From contig NAJO01000046.1 in NCBI GenBank assembly GCA_002077065.1, forward strand, positions 186,001 to 250,000: 64,000 nucleotides of DNA, in the 5' to 3' direction. Below the pieces are notes generated by a model. It was not told the origin of the DNA, did no database searches, and saw nothing but the letters and a program-made list of their open reading frames with translations. Every line of letters starts with the position of its first letter. The stretch's first letter is position 1. Positions 54,121-64,000 of the stretch are shown here, piece after piece. Source of the stretch: Cryoendolithus antarcticus (taxonomy: Eukaryota; Ascomycota; Dothideomycetes; Cladosporiales; Cladosporiaceae). A program made the position numbers and the translations under genes.

Positions 54121-57080
54121 CTACACCCCTCTCAACACACTCCCAACATAATGCCTCAACGTCCGACTCTCGCTCAGAACCCCAAACAACTTCCCCCTAA
54201 CCCCACGATCAAAGAACTCCTCTCCCAACTCCATCTCTCCCTCTCCATCGTCGTCGCCCTCCTCACCGCCTTCGCCATCGAGACCCTTAGGCATGAATCT
54301 CGCGATATTCCTCAGCACAAGCGCAGCCCCTAACGGCAAGCCGGCGGCATCATTTCGCTCATCGGTCAGAGTGGTGTACTGACCCGCTGAGAAGGAGCTA
54401 GACGGCTTGGAGGGCGATTTGAGGTTGTAGGTCGAGGGCGTTGGAGAGGGAAGATGAGTCTGGATGTGTCGGGCGAAGAGGAGGGCTGTGCTTCCTGGAG
54501 GTGCGGCAGGGGAGGCGAAGTCGGAGGACAGGCGCGTGCAGGTACCCCAGTGGCAGCGGAAAGTCGTTGGATCCGCCGAGGCGAAGTCGAAGACTTGCGC
54601 GAGATTATTCTGATCGACCGGAGGCGAAGTGTGGCCATTCGTTAGCGGCTCAGTAGAAGGCTTCAAGTCGATATCCATGCCATCCAGCTGCGACAAGGGC
54701 TGCAACTTCGGCGGCGCAAGCGGAAGCCTTAGATGCGTAGCAAGAATATGCCGCAACATCTCATTCTCACTCCTGAACCACTCCGCGCACTCGACCTCCC
54801 TCACCGTCGGCGCCGAGAAAATGCCCGTCACAGGATCCCTAGCCGCATCAACAGGCACCGTACTCCTCCAACAACACCTCAACAGCTCCCTCCCCTTCTC
54901 ACTCGCCCTACTCATCCCCGTTTCCACAGGCGCTTTCCGCGCCCGTATCCCACGGATAACGTACTTATTCTGCCCGGCCACTTGCGCGGTCGCCCCAGCA
55001 AACACGGCGGAGACATTCTTAATGAACTCGCCGGCTACGAGGTGCGGGTGCGTGGTGTTGAAGTAGGAGAAAGTGCCTTGGTAGGCTTGCCAGAGGGAGA
55101 TCTGCGTCATCTCGGATTTGGCATCGGGGAGGAAGCACATTCTCAGCCATTCTGAGGAGCGTTCGGGCTCGTCGAGGGTGAGGAGGTCTTGGACGACGCT
55201 GCGGGAGAGTTTAGGGACGGGGAGGAGGGCTGTGTCGGGGGGTTTGGCTTCGGATGTTGGCTCTGGGGCTACAGCTTGGGCGCCGTGGGAGAGGAGGGAG
55301 GTGAGTTGGCGGGCTAGGGAAGCGAGGTCGACGCTTTGGAGCAGGGTGTCGACGTTGTCGGCGAAGGAGGAGTATTGGAGGAGGAAGTCGAGACAAGCGC
55401 TGCGGAGCTCGTCATCTTCGAGTAGAAGCCAGTTTTGTATGCGTCGCAATGTCATGGGAGGTATGTCTTCCAGCCGCTTTGCAGCTTGTAGGCTCATACC
55501 GATGCGTGCAATGGTCCGCAACGTCGTGACGATGACTCCACGGTCTGAACTGCGTAATTGCGCGACAAGACTCTGATAAAGATCATCCTGTGCGCCAATG
55601 TCGATGTACCGCAGCGTCTGCTCCGCGATGTCGAGTGCGTTGTGCCGCAACTCCACGATGCACGCATGGTCTGGCAGATTAAGCACCAACGCAAGCATGT
55701 CGCGAACGAGAGGCGTCTGCGCGGCGTACACCGCATTCGAGTCGAGTATGCACATGTTCCTAATGACGAGACATGCTTCGATGATGCGGTTCAGCTCGCT
55801 AACGAACTTGTCGTCCATAACACTGTCGTTCACAAGTCGGGGCTGGCGGGATCTGAGACGCGAGACAAGACCAGACGTGCCAGACAGGCCATCGAGTAGC
55901 TCCTCGTCGGTCTCAGGTACCTCGTCCTCATAGCTAACATCCCACTCGATGTCGTAGAACAGTCCAGTCGCCTGCAACACTTTGCGAGCCAGTGCGTCAA
56001 TGAGTCCAGGGAACTGCTCGAACTTATACTTGTCACCTCGCTCATGGCTGATCTTGACGAGGTGGTGTAAAGCATACGCCTCTTCGTCAGGTATACCAGA
56101 TTGCAGCGCCAGCTGTGCTCGCACGTAAATGTTAGGTCCGATGAAGCCAGTCCCGGGCAGCATTATGTTCCGGTATTTCCTCACCAGTGGCCCAGCATTC
56201 GCTTCGAGCTTGCGTTTGCGCTCATTGCGGTAGTACTCGGGGTTATTTGAGGGTGTAGTGATTGGCTTGAGGGTAAGAGGGTATGATGGAGTTGGCTCGT
56301 ATGAGGCGAGGGTGGCTGTCGCGGCATTGGAGAAGTATGAGGCGACGTTGATGCCGTTCGTGGTAGGTCCTGGCGTTGGCGATGGCCCAGCATTATTGTT
56401 GCTCCGTCGGCCCTGCGCTGCTGGGTCTGGCTGGAAGAGTACTCGCTGCGGAGGCTGGTGTCTCAAGCCGCGACTGGTTCTACCTGTCGCGCTTCCAGGC
56501 TCCTCCGATGGATCTCCCTTCTCCTCCTTGGGCGTCTTCTGGCTCGGACTTGCATCACTTGCATCTCCGTCGCCAGCCAGCTTCTCCTCTCGCGAAGGAG
56601 GCTTGACAAAGTTCTCCAGCGTTCTTGACATGACGTTCCCGCCCTTAGCCGTGACTTCTTCAAGAATCTCCTTTGGCGGTGGCTCCTTCTCCCAGTGATT
56701 CGTGATCTCGTAGGCAACAAGGTTCTTGTAGTAGATGTTCTTGATCTGGAATGCCTGCGCTGCCGTGTACTGGTTCTTGCCGACGAATTCCTCCGCAAGC
56801 TTCCTCCACATCAGTGGCTTGGCCTTCGTGTCCGAGACCAAGTCATAGCCGCCCTCGCCCACGACGCGATCGTAGAGCTTTAGCAGATCGATGTGTCGGA
56901 TGCCGACTTTGGGCGCTGTTTCAAGATTGGTCCTACATGATGTGCTGTCACTAACTGCCGCTACGAAAGCATCCCGAACATCAGGACGTACCCTCGTTTC
57001 TCATGATACTTGGCGAGCTTCTTCAGGAACTCGTCGTATTCGTCACTCCCCTCAATCGACTGCCCTCGCTTGGGAGCCAT
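54121..57080 (-). CDS. RSC9: RSC9/ARID2-type chromatin remodelling subunit
   Basis: Subunit of RSC/SWI-SNF chromatin remodellers in the nucleus. Exons 57080-56992 and 56932-54121 (59-nt intron) give 966 aa. The ARID DNA-binding domain spans about 14-105 and is rebuilt by the splice: YDEFLKKLAKYHEKRG joined to TNLETAPKVGIRHIDL, followed by LYDRVVGEGGYDLVSD. A long armadillo-like helical region covers about 270-700. Near 820, CHWGTC with a later HIQTH forms a C2H2-type finger, as in ARID2. The ATG at 57080 opens MAPKRGQSIEG. Without the short first exon the ARID domain would be cut. Confidence 0.93.
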
Positions 57081-57546
57081 GTTCGCGATTCGAGACGCGC
57101 TGGCGCCAGTTCAAGTCGTCGCAGAGAGGCCGAAACTTCCCGTATGACCTATCGTTCGCTGTTGTACATAGCAAACAAGGTGCTGACTGACACGGACAAC
57201 GACGAGGCCTTTCAAGCATCCCAAAATCAGAGTTATCGCGAGATGTCTCCCATGTGCCAGTCGCATTGCACGCCGATCTTCAACATCCTTGCATGGCGCT
57301 TGTCGGCCCGCTGAGCCGCACAAAGCTTGGCTGTGTCTATTCGAGAGCCTCCACTTCCCCTCGACGTGATCATCTTTACCGCCATCCACCGGCGCCCAAT
57401 GCATCCATTCCAGGCTGCAGGAGCTGGCGAGCTACAACAAACCAAGCGCGGGATCCTATCACGAGTGTATTTCAGTGGGACATTCGGCTTCGCTCTCGCG
57501 GGTCACTGTTCAACACAGACACTTGCGCAGCTGCTGCTACAGGATC
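57081..57546. promoter_or_regulatory. Divergent intergenic, RSC9 / REC114-like
   Basis: About 470 bp between divergent starts. Overlapping plus-strand frames (57254-57550, 57327-57626) do not join the downstream gene and are not called. Confidence 0.35.
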
Positions 57547-59157
57547 ATGAGCACATTCGACAGCATGGCGATCAACATCGGCGTGGACTGTTTAAAATTC
57601 TCGCATGCCACTGGTATGACACCTGAAGGCGCTATTGCATGGACTCACTTTACAGCTCCGGGACTGCACCTAGCAATCCGCAGTGGTACAGCCGACGATG
57701 ATCTAATGCTCAAGCTCATACTCGGCAACGACGTGATGGTTGGTCGTCAAACTTGGATGCTAAAGCTCCGAAACTGACTATAGTGCTACTAGGAGTCTAT
57801 TGAGATCGGCGCCTTGGTCGACAGAGCGATGCAAGCACGCCGCGGCTCTCAACAGGCTGGCGTGACGGCTCAGATCGAGCAGTTGCCGATCTTTGGTATC
57901 GCGAAGGATGCATTACTGGCATTGCGCTATCGACTGGCAGATGGACAGGTTGTCCTGAAGAGTCTCTGCATGTCAAAAGCAAGCACTGACCCTCAATAGG
58001 CTCGACGGTTGCAATTTCGCCTCCCTGGTGTCGAGCAATGCAGTCAGATCGTGAAGGTCTTCCGCGACCGAGGCATGGAGTTCCAAGAACAACGTCCATG
58101 CACTGCGCGTCCTGGTACAGCCAGGCCGGGTACAGCGAGCTCAAGCGTACGACCTACAACTGGCCAGTCTGTGACATCGACCTACTTCCCAGGCGCCCAG
58201 AGTCACAACACCCTGATCGCTGCACCACCAGCAACTTCGAGCGAGGCGAACGTGACGCAGCTTTCCAACCAAGCTGTATCTCACGATGCGCACAACCGCA
58301 GCATCTTTCGGCCTCCGCCGCTACCTGCCTCATGGGACTCGGCGGCTCTAACGGAACACACAGTGCCACCGCCATCTGGTCGTCCACCACTGAGCAAGGT
58401 GCACTACACTCACACATCAGTCACATCATGACATGTACCTCCCGCGAGTCAATCACTTGGTCTTGTTCCCAGTCCAGTCAGCGAGCCCCGTGCGCCCACC
58501 AATGTTCTGGACTTGCCCGACACCCTGGAGCACGAGCTACCGCCTCGTCGGGAGCTTCCCTTCAAGCGCCCCTGCAGTCAGCAAACCAATAGCTCGCGTC
58601 CGGCAACCGCTGCACCGCCGACGAGAGCCAACTTCGGAGCTGCTGCGCGACCAAGCACTGCAAATTCGCTGAAACGATTGCATGAGCAAGGAGACGTCTA
58701 CGCTCGGGCTGCGACTTCTACAACGCACAACGCACTGCCAATCTCAGCGGTACCTGCCACGACCATTCGTGGTACTATTGGTAGCGGTACAGTAGCTCAG
58801 CAGCCTATGGCGCGTCGGCCGAGCAACATTGGCGAACTAGTTCGCAACCGCCTACCACTCGCCGAATGTAACGGCAACAAGGTCATGCGAGTGAGTAGTC
58901 TCGTCGACGCGCCCCACGAGCTTGACACCCCACCCGCTTCATCCCCATCGAAGGCAGGGTATGATCCGAGTGCACGGCTCATAGCTACAGCACAGGCGCC
59001 AAGAGATCGCACGTTGCAAGAGTACGCTGCCCAGTCGTCTGAAGATAGAAAGGCTGCTATGGACGAGTTCATTGTCTCGAGGCTGGAGGATGGGAATTTT
59101 GCTACCTTGTGTGAGAACGTAGATCAGTGTTGGAGGAGGATCGCGCTGGGGTTGTGA
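57547..59157 (+). CDS. Probable REC114/Rec7-like meiotic recombination protein
   Basis: Best model: exons 57547-57732, 57793-57948, 58000-58398 and 58486-59157, 470 aa. The first donor could be GTGATG (57733) or GTTGGT (57739), and the last acceptor (GAG at 58483-58485) is weak, so ends of exons 1 and 4 are uncertain. The N-terminal 150 residues look like a PH fold: WTHFTAPGLHLAIRS, LMLKLILGND, then RRLQFRLPGVEQCSQIVKVFRD. A disordered Thr/Pro-rich middle follows. The C-terminal helix FIVSRLEDGNFATLCENVD resembles the Rec114 end that binds Mei4. Rec114 promotes Spo11 double-strand breaks. The assignment rests on overall shape and these short motifs. Confidence 0.55.
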
Positions 59158-59847
59158 TGCTCAGGGACGCCGATCTACTCGCTATGTACGATGATGTTGC
59201 TGATGTCGTTGGTGAATTGGCTCGCTGTCAGTAATATCATGTAGCTATCTACAACGTCTCTCTTGCAGTCTGGGACACCCCTGTGCTTCCACAGTCACAC
59301 TCGCAACGGCGAAACTCAGCATGTACGGCTAACGAGATACATGTGCGACTTTGCTGATAGTTCCCTTGATCCTTGACGTCTCTCAGTTGCAGCCGCGCAA
59401 CATTTCACTGTCGCAGCTGGACGGATAGAAGCATTACCAACGTTCCAGATCTTTAAAGAGGCAACGATAGTTTGGCGTCAAAGGCAATGAATGTCGTCGG
59501 TCGCCTGCCTCGGGCTCCTCTACGAGTCTCATCGCGTCGTCTCGCCGAGATTTGGACGCTACCCGTGCGTATATAGATTGCACCACGAGTGGACGTCCAC
59601 GCTTGATCGCCAGTAGGAGTGTCTTCTGAGGCGATCAGTCAGTGAGTAGCGTTGTGCCCGGTTTCAAGGAAGCCCATGAGAGGTATAAGATGTCGTCTCT
59701 ACCAGCCTCTGCAACATATAGTGGGGCGGCCCCCTGCGCCTGCCTTGCGCTTCCCCAGATCTACGTCACCCATATTAACCCGTTCCTGATTTGCGCCGGG
59801 ATGCCACGCGCGCTCCTAAACATTGACTGGAAGGCAACATTGCCAGT
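59158..59847. promoter_or_regulatory. Intergenic upstream of the long coiled-coil gene
   Basis: About 690 bp in tandem orientation. A TATATA-like motif lies near 59569, about 280 bp before the start codon. No gene is seen. Confidence 0.4.
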
Positions 59848-62800
59848 ATGAGTTCGAAACGGGATCGCGAAGCTGGGCTTATCAGTCCGGTGCCGGCCAT
59901 GGACAAGGCGCGCAGCAAACAAGCCGATCTCGCGTCGCGACTCAGCACGCCGAAGCGCCAACCTGCTACGCGGCCGAGTCTGGGGCCTAGTAACGGCAGC
60001 GCTGTGAAGCCGAGCGCGAAGGCATCTGTAAGGCCAGCAGTAGCAGTAACGAAGCCGCCAGCGCCGCGAGCGACTGAAACCGCGACGCCCACGCCAAAGC
60101 CAGCGACAAGGCCAGCATCGCGACCACTCACCACGCCGACCCCGAAGCCCGCACGCGATCTGGTCTCGCCATCCGCATCTAGCACCCTCCCACCAGCGTC
60201 GCCGAAACGATCCCCGCCGAAGCTCCACCACCGCTCTCAACCCTCCATCTCTCAGCCCCCACCCTCAGCTAGACCCCCAAGCTCCTCCCCGCAGACCCTC
60301 CGGACGAGGAAGCTAGATACCGTGGAATCCAGCATCGCGATCGTGCAGTCCCATCTCACGGCTCCGGTGCGACATCTCGATCTCGGGAATGGCAAGGGAG
60401 AGGCGATTAGTGTCGAGAAGCTGAGAGACGAGGCGAGGAAGTATGAGGCTGATAGGCAGCAGCTGGGACGAGTGGTAGGAGAGCTACAGGAGGAGATCGA
60501 CCGGTGTCAGGTTAAGCTTGACGCTGAGGCGAAGGTGCAGAAAGTTGAGAGGGGGAGATTGGAGGGCGTTGTAGCCGAGCTGCAGCAGCGGCTGAAGAAC
60601 GCTGAGGCCGAGGCACAGGAAGAGAGACGATTGCAGGATGTGGTTGATAGGTTGGAAGATAGTCTCAAGAAGGCGGCGAAGCAGGTCGAGGAGTTCGAGG
60701 AGATGAAGACAGAGGCTGCGAGGGCTGAGCGGGAGTTGGTTGAGGAGAGGGAACGGCGAGTGAGGATGGGAGAGGAGGTCGCGAAGGTGAGGGCGGAGAC
60801 TGTGGAGGTGAAGAAGCAGCTCAAGGGGCAGTATGAAGCTGTTGGAGAGCTGGGAAAGCAGGTTGAGGGGCTGGAGAAGGAGGTGGAGGGAGGGAGAGTA
60901 AAGAGTTTGGCGGCGAGGAAGAGGATGGAAGAGATGGAGGCTGCGCGGAGAGAGGCTGAGGAAAGGTGCTCGGCAGTCGGAGAAAAGCTCGTGGAGGTAA
61001 GGAAGACGGCGGAAGAGGTGCGGAACACGCTGGAGCAGCAGCTGGCAGAGGCACGTCAAGAGGCAGAGCAACGACATAAGGAGCTGGAGTCAGAGCTGGC
61101 AGATACGCAAGCCGCAGCCGCCAGTGCACAAGAAGAGCTGCAGCAGGCACAAAGCTCAGCACAGAAAGCGCGAGAAGAGAGCGCGGCCGCGGCGGCCGAA
61201 GCAGCGGATCTCGCGCGAACACAGTTGGCTGCGGGCAGTAAGCAAGCCGAGGAGGTGAGGCAGGCGCTACGAGACACGCTTGACAGTGGGACGAAGCGAA
61301 TGAAGCAGGAGATGGATGAGCTTCGCGAGCAGCTCGCGAAGTCCCAGGAGGATCATCAGGCGGCTGTAAAGTCAGCGGGGAACGCGATTGCTTCGCATGA
61401 GGCAGAGCAACTCAAGATGCGGAACGCACATGCGGATGCTCTAGGAGAGAAAGAGGCCCAGCTGGAGCAGGTGCGTAGGGAGTTGGCTGGCCAGTTGGAG
61501 TCCTTGGAAGACAGGCTTGGAGAGGCACGAGAGGACGCTGCCGAAGCAGAGAGGCTGCTGACTGAGCAGCAAGGCGCTCGTGAACAAGAGCTCGTGGTTC
61601 AAGTCGGCGCTATCGAGAAGGACCTGGCGCAAGCAAGGACAGCAAATACGGCTGTACAGAAGAAGCTCAGAGCATCACATCAGGCATACCAGCGCGAGAT
61701 GGAAGCAAAGCTTGCAAAAAATGAAAAAGCGCTTAGCGACGCACAGGCTGCTCACAGACACACAGAGGAGCAGATCAGGATCAAGGCTCAAGTGGATGAA
61801 CGGGAACTTCAGGCTACGGTCGAAGAGCTGCAAACCGTGCTCGAAGATGCGAATCGCAAGCTGAAAGACGCCAAGAAGTCAGGCGAGACGAGTCGTGAGC
61901 TCGCGGTGCAAGATCGCGACCAGGCTGAAAGTGCATTGAAATCTGAGCTCGACGAAGCACGCACCGAGGTCGCAAGCTTGAAAAGCGATCTCGAAAAGCA
62001 GACTGCAAAGACGAAGACCGCAGCCAAAGAGCGCTCTTCGCTGTCCAACAAACTCGCGAAGTTACAAAATTTAATCAAAGAGCATGACTCGGAGCGGCAT
62101 CAGCTGCTGTCGGGACTTGACGCTGCGAGACAATCCGAGGTCATACTGAAGGGCAGCTTGGACAATGCGCAGAGATCTACGGCAGATTTGGAGAAGCGGT
62201 TGGTGGACGTGCAACAAGCGAATGAGTCGACTGCGCGGGACTTGGCGTTCCGCATCGAAGCGCTAGCAGCCAGCCAAGACCGCACTCGACAACTCGACGA
62301 AGAGCTGGCGACTGGCAAGGAACAGCTTGAATCTACTACACGGGCCCTCGAAGACCTTCGAGCCGCTAGTGAGCAGCAAGCAGAAGCCCAGCGCAAGTCA
62401 CACGAAGAGCACGACGCTGCACTGGAAGACCTTCGCCGCAGCAGAACAGACATAGAGCGACTGGAGACTGCCCTCGAAGCTGGCGGACACGAGATCAAGT
62501 TGAGCAAAAACGAGCACGCGTCACTGAAGGACCGACTCGAGCAGCTCAAAGAGGCGCTGCAGTGTCGGTCTGATGCGGAGGCTGTTGTAAGGCGGGTGCG
62601 AGAGGAGTATGATGCACTTGAGCTTCGATATGAGGAAGCCAACGGCTCGCTTGCGGTGAGGGGCAATGAGCTTGAAACTTTGCGAGAGCTAGTGGAGAGC
62701 AAGGATAAGGTCATTGAGCAGCTTCGTGACGAGTTGCAGACATCCGCCGAGAATGTACAGGTCGTCTCGACCGCGACCAACAGCGATCGGGACGCGGAAG

Positions 62801-63690
62801 CACAAGAGGAGCGCGAAAGCCAAGCATCGAAACACAATCTAGCGATCGCCAACCTCGAAACCGACCACTTCATCGCCATGAAATCCATGCGGGCCAAGTA
62901 CGAATCCACGATCCGCGATCTACGCACCACGTTAAACGCCATGAGCGCTCGTGAAGACCTGCACACCGATCACGCGGCCCGATCACCAGGACAAAGGAAG
63001 TCTTTGCCTTTTCAAGATTATAGAGCAGGCCGAGACCTGTTCCGCAGCCGAGCACAGGGTACGCGCACAGGACGCGGCGAGACGTTCTTCGCCGGAGACG
63101 ACATCAAATCAGCTGAACATGGCGACGAACACGATCAAAGGCGTCCGGCCCGTCAGCAGAATGCTTTCAGCGCGCTCGCTGCGTTGGAATCGCCGAGTCG
63201 GATTGGCAGCGAGTCTCGCGTCTGCTCTGCGAGCCCGTCGGAACGATCGAGCAGAAGCAGCATCGAGTCTGCTGTGATTGTGGATTCTGTCGAAGATGTC
63301 GGACGCAGTGCGGCATCCCCTGCGAAGGCAGTCGACGAGATCAGCTCCCAGGCTATCGAAGATAGCGACAGCAAGGACGACTCCCCGGTCACGCCAGAGG
63401 CAGCTCCGCCTTGCACGCCCAAAGAATCGCCGTCCCGCCCTCTGCGCAGCTCTGACAGTGCGTTCGCGGAGTCCCCCCCGGACTCATGGTTCGTCGACCG
63501 CGACCCTGACCATGCCTACGACGTCCCCATGACACTCGAAGGCACTCTGGAGAGTATACGCGTCCAAACCGAGCAGCTGATGGAGATTAACGCTGACTTC
63601 TTGCGCGAGCATGCAGCGATGGCGAAGACAAAACGGCGCGTCAGGCGAAGTGGGGCGAGGACACGTGCGAGCAGGGCTGTCAGTCCTTGA
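59848..63690 (+). CDS. Long coiled-coil protein, uncharacterised
   Basis: Single exon of 1280 aa from the ATG at 59848. Residues 1-160 are rich in Pro, Ser, Ala and Lys and likely disordered. From about 195 to 1040 the sequence is almost continuous heptad coiled coil, rich in Glu, Lys, Gln and Ala with few breaks, so an elongated rod is expected. The last 240 residues are Ser/Pro-rich, with many S-P and T-P sites, then a short helix LESIRVQTEQLMEINADFLR and a basic end RRVRRSGARTRASR. Such proteins often scaffold spindle poles, septa or the cell cortex, but no specific family was recognised. Confidence 0.88.
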   Translation: MSSKRDREAGLISPVPAMDKARSKQADLASRLSTPKRQPATRPSLGPSNGSAVKPSAKASVRPAVAVTKPPAPRATETATPTPKPATRPASRPLTTPTPKPARDLVSPSASSTLPPASPKRSPPKLHHRSQPSISQPPPSARPPSSSPQTLRTRKLDTVESSIAIVQSHLTAPVRHLDLGNGKGEAISVEKLRDEARKYEADRQQLGRVVGELQEEIDRCQVKLDAEAKVQKVERGRLEGVVAELQQRLKNAEAEAQEERRLQDVVDRLEDSLKKAAKQVEEFEEMKTEAARAERELVEERERRVRMGEEVAKVRAETVEVKKQLKGQYEAVGELGKQVEGLEKEVEGGRVKSLAARKRMEEMEAARREAEERCSAVGEKLVEVRKTAEEVRNTLEQQLAEARQEAEQRHKELESELADTQAAAASAQEELQQAQSSAQKAREESAAAAAEAADLARTQLAAGSKQAEEVRQALRDTLDSGTKRMKQEMDELREQLAKSQEDHQAAVKSAGNAIASHEAEQLKMRNAHADALGEKEAQLEQVRRELAGQLESLEDRLGEAREDAAEAERLLTEQQGAREQELVVQVGAIEKDLAQARTANTAVQKKLRASHQAYQREMEAKLAKNEKALSDAQAAHRHTEEQIRIKAQVDERELQATVEELQTVLEDANRKLKDAKKSGETSRELAVQDRDQAESALKSELDEARTEVASLKSDLEKQTAKTKTAAKERSSLSNKLAKLQNLIKEHDSERHQLLSGLDAARQSEVILKGSLDNAQRSTADLEKRLVDVQQANESTARDLAFRIEALAASQDRTRQLDEELATGKEQLESTTRALEDLRAASEQQAEAQRKSHEEHDAALEDLRRSRTDIERLETALEAGGHEIKLSKNEHASLKDRLEQLKEALQCRSDAEAVVRRVREEYDALELRYEEANGSLAVRGNELETLRELVESKDKVIEQLRDELQTSAENVQVVSTATNSDRDAEAQEERESQASKHNLAIANLETDHFIAMKSMRAKYESTIRDLRTTLNAMSAREDLHTDHAARSPGQRKSLPFQDYRAGRDLFRSRAQGTRTGRGETFFAGDDIKSAEHGDEHDQRRPARQQNAFSALAALESPSRIGSESRVCSASPSERSSRSSIESAVIVDSVEDVGRSAASPAKAVDEISSQAIEDSDSKDDSPVTPEAAPPCTPKESPSRPLRSSDSAFAESPPDSWFVDRDPDHAYDVPMTLEGTLESIRVQTEQLMEINADFLREHAAMAKTKRRVRRSGARTRASRAVSP

Positions 63691-63792
63691 GCGATTTTGT
63701 GATAGGCGCGAGGGCCTAGATGTCTTGCAATTGCGATCCTTGTCAGTGTTAGCGATACCCCAGATACTCAAGCCACACCAAGCTTTCTCCCC

Positions 63793-64000
63793 ATGAAGCT
63801 TGGCCACTTAGCGTGCGCTTCCTTATCTCGAACATATCTTGGTCTCCCTCTTCCTTCCCTATCAGCCAATGGCTATCACTCGCTTATGACAAAAGACCAG
63901 GGCCTGCCAGCCACGAGTCTGGGACACGCGGTCCTCACATGGCGAACCGACCACACCAAAGCAAAAGTCGCGCAAGCTAAATGGGTAGAGATATGGCCTA
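63793..64000 (+). CDS. Possible 5' end of a gene running off the window
   Basis: An ATG at 63793 opens a frame without stops for the remaining 69 codons, beginning MKLGHLACASLSRTYLGL and reaching LGHAVLTWRTDHTKAK. The first 35 residues are basic-hydrophobic and could be a targeting sequence. Length alone is weak evidence, and no domain is visible. Confidence 0.3.
   Translation, partial: MKLGHLACASLSRTYLGLPLPSLSANGYHSLMTKDQGLPATSLGHAVLTWRTDHTKAKVAQAKWVEIWP

Noticed and set aside
60484..61077. Leu/Ser-rich antisense frames in the coiled-coil gene
   Set aside because: Complement of GAG/AAG/CAG-rich heptads; not membrane proteins.
1..64000. Transposons, CRISPR arrays, RIP-type AT-rich blocks, viral insertions
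   Set aside because: None seen by eye: no reverse transcriptase, transposase or capsid-like frames, no long repeats, and no strongly AT-rich tracts.

Overview
The window is nuclear DNA of a filamentous ascomycete (Pezizomycotina). The gene set points there: a fungal-type hybrid-kinase phytochrome, an ascomycete laccase ending in DSGI, a DUF3176 membrane protein, a GIT1-type permease, RSC9, VPS27 and a DOA4-type protease. Introns are mostly 46-67 nt with GT..AG ends, both strands are densely used, and base composition is moderately GC-rich. A Dothideomycete is plausible but is inference. No transposon, CRISPR array, organellar or bacterial block was seen. All gene models are hand-spliced from sequence; no transcript data were available.

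Layout. 1-31 kb: 3' end of a laccase (+), phytochrome (-), a Hal3-like flavodoxin-fold/ankyrin-like fusion (+), an EF-hand MscS channel (-), a DUF3176 membrane protein (+), a GNAT acetyltransferase (-), a GH18-UBA protein (+), a small coiled-coil locus of doubtful integrity (-), a PNPOx-FNR flavoenzyme (-), tRNA-Val(AAC) (-), a phytanoyl-CoA-dioxygenase-like protein (+), a GIT1-like permease with two micro-exons (-), a tiny secreted cysteine-rich peptide precursor (-), mitochondrial ribosomal protein bL33m (-), PEX11 (+) and an HhH-like nuclear protein (-).

31-64 kb: an HLTF/RAD5-like ATPase (+), a 2-hydroxyacid dehydrogenase with a frame problem at one junction (+), a single-pass cell-surface protein (-), a KpsF/GutQ-type SIS protein (+), a DOA4-type ubiquitin protease (-) head-to-head with VPS27 (+), a GMPPA-like protein (-), a dynamin-like GTPase (+), RSC9 (-), a probable REC114/Rec7-like meiotic protein (+) and a 1280-residue coiled-coil protein (+). 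An open frame starting at 63793 runs off the right edge.

Most loci are ordinary housekeeping or lineage genes without operon-like logic. Two pairs may share promoters: bL33m/PEX11 (about 300 bp apart) and DOA4/VPS27 (about 670 bp apart). The second pair joins two factors of the same endosomal ubiquitin-sorting pathway. The best leads are the KR-processed six-cysteine peptide gene at 26864-27277, the pseudoenzyme-like Hal3/ankyrin fusion, the in-frame TAA inside VPS27 that cuts off a still-open tail ending in a clathrin-box-like LIEL, the GH18-UBA fusion without a signal peptide, and the RING of the HLTF-like protein that lacks one zinc ligand.
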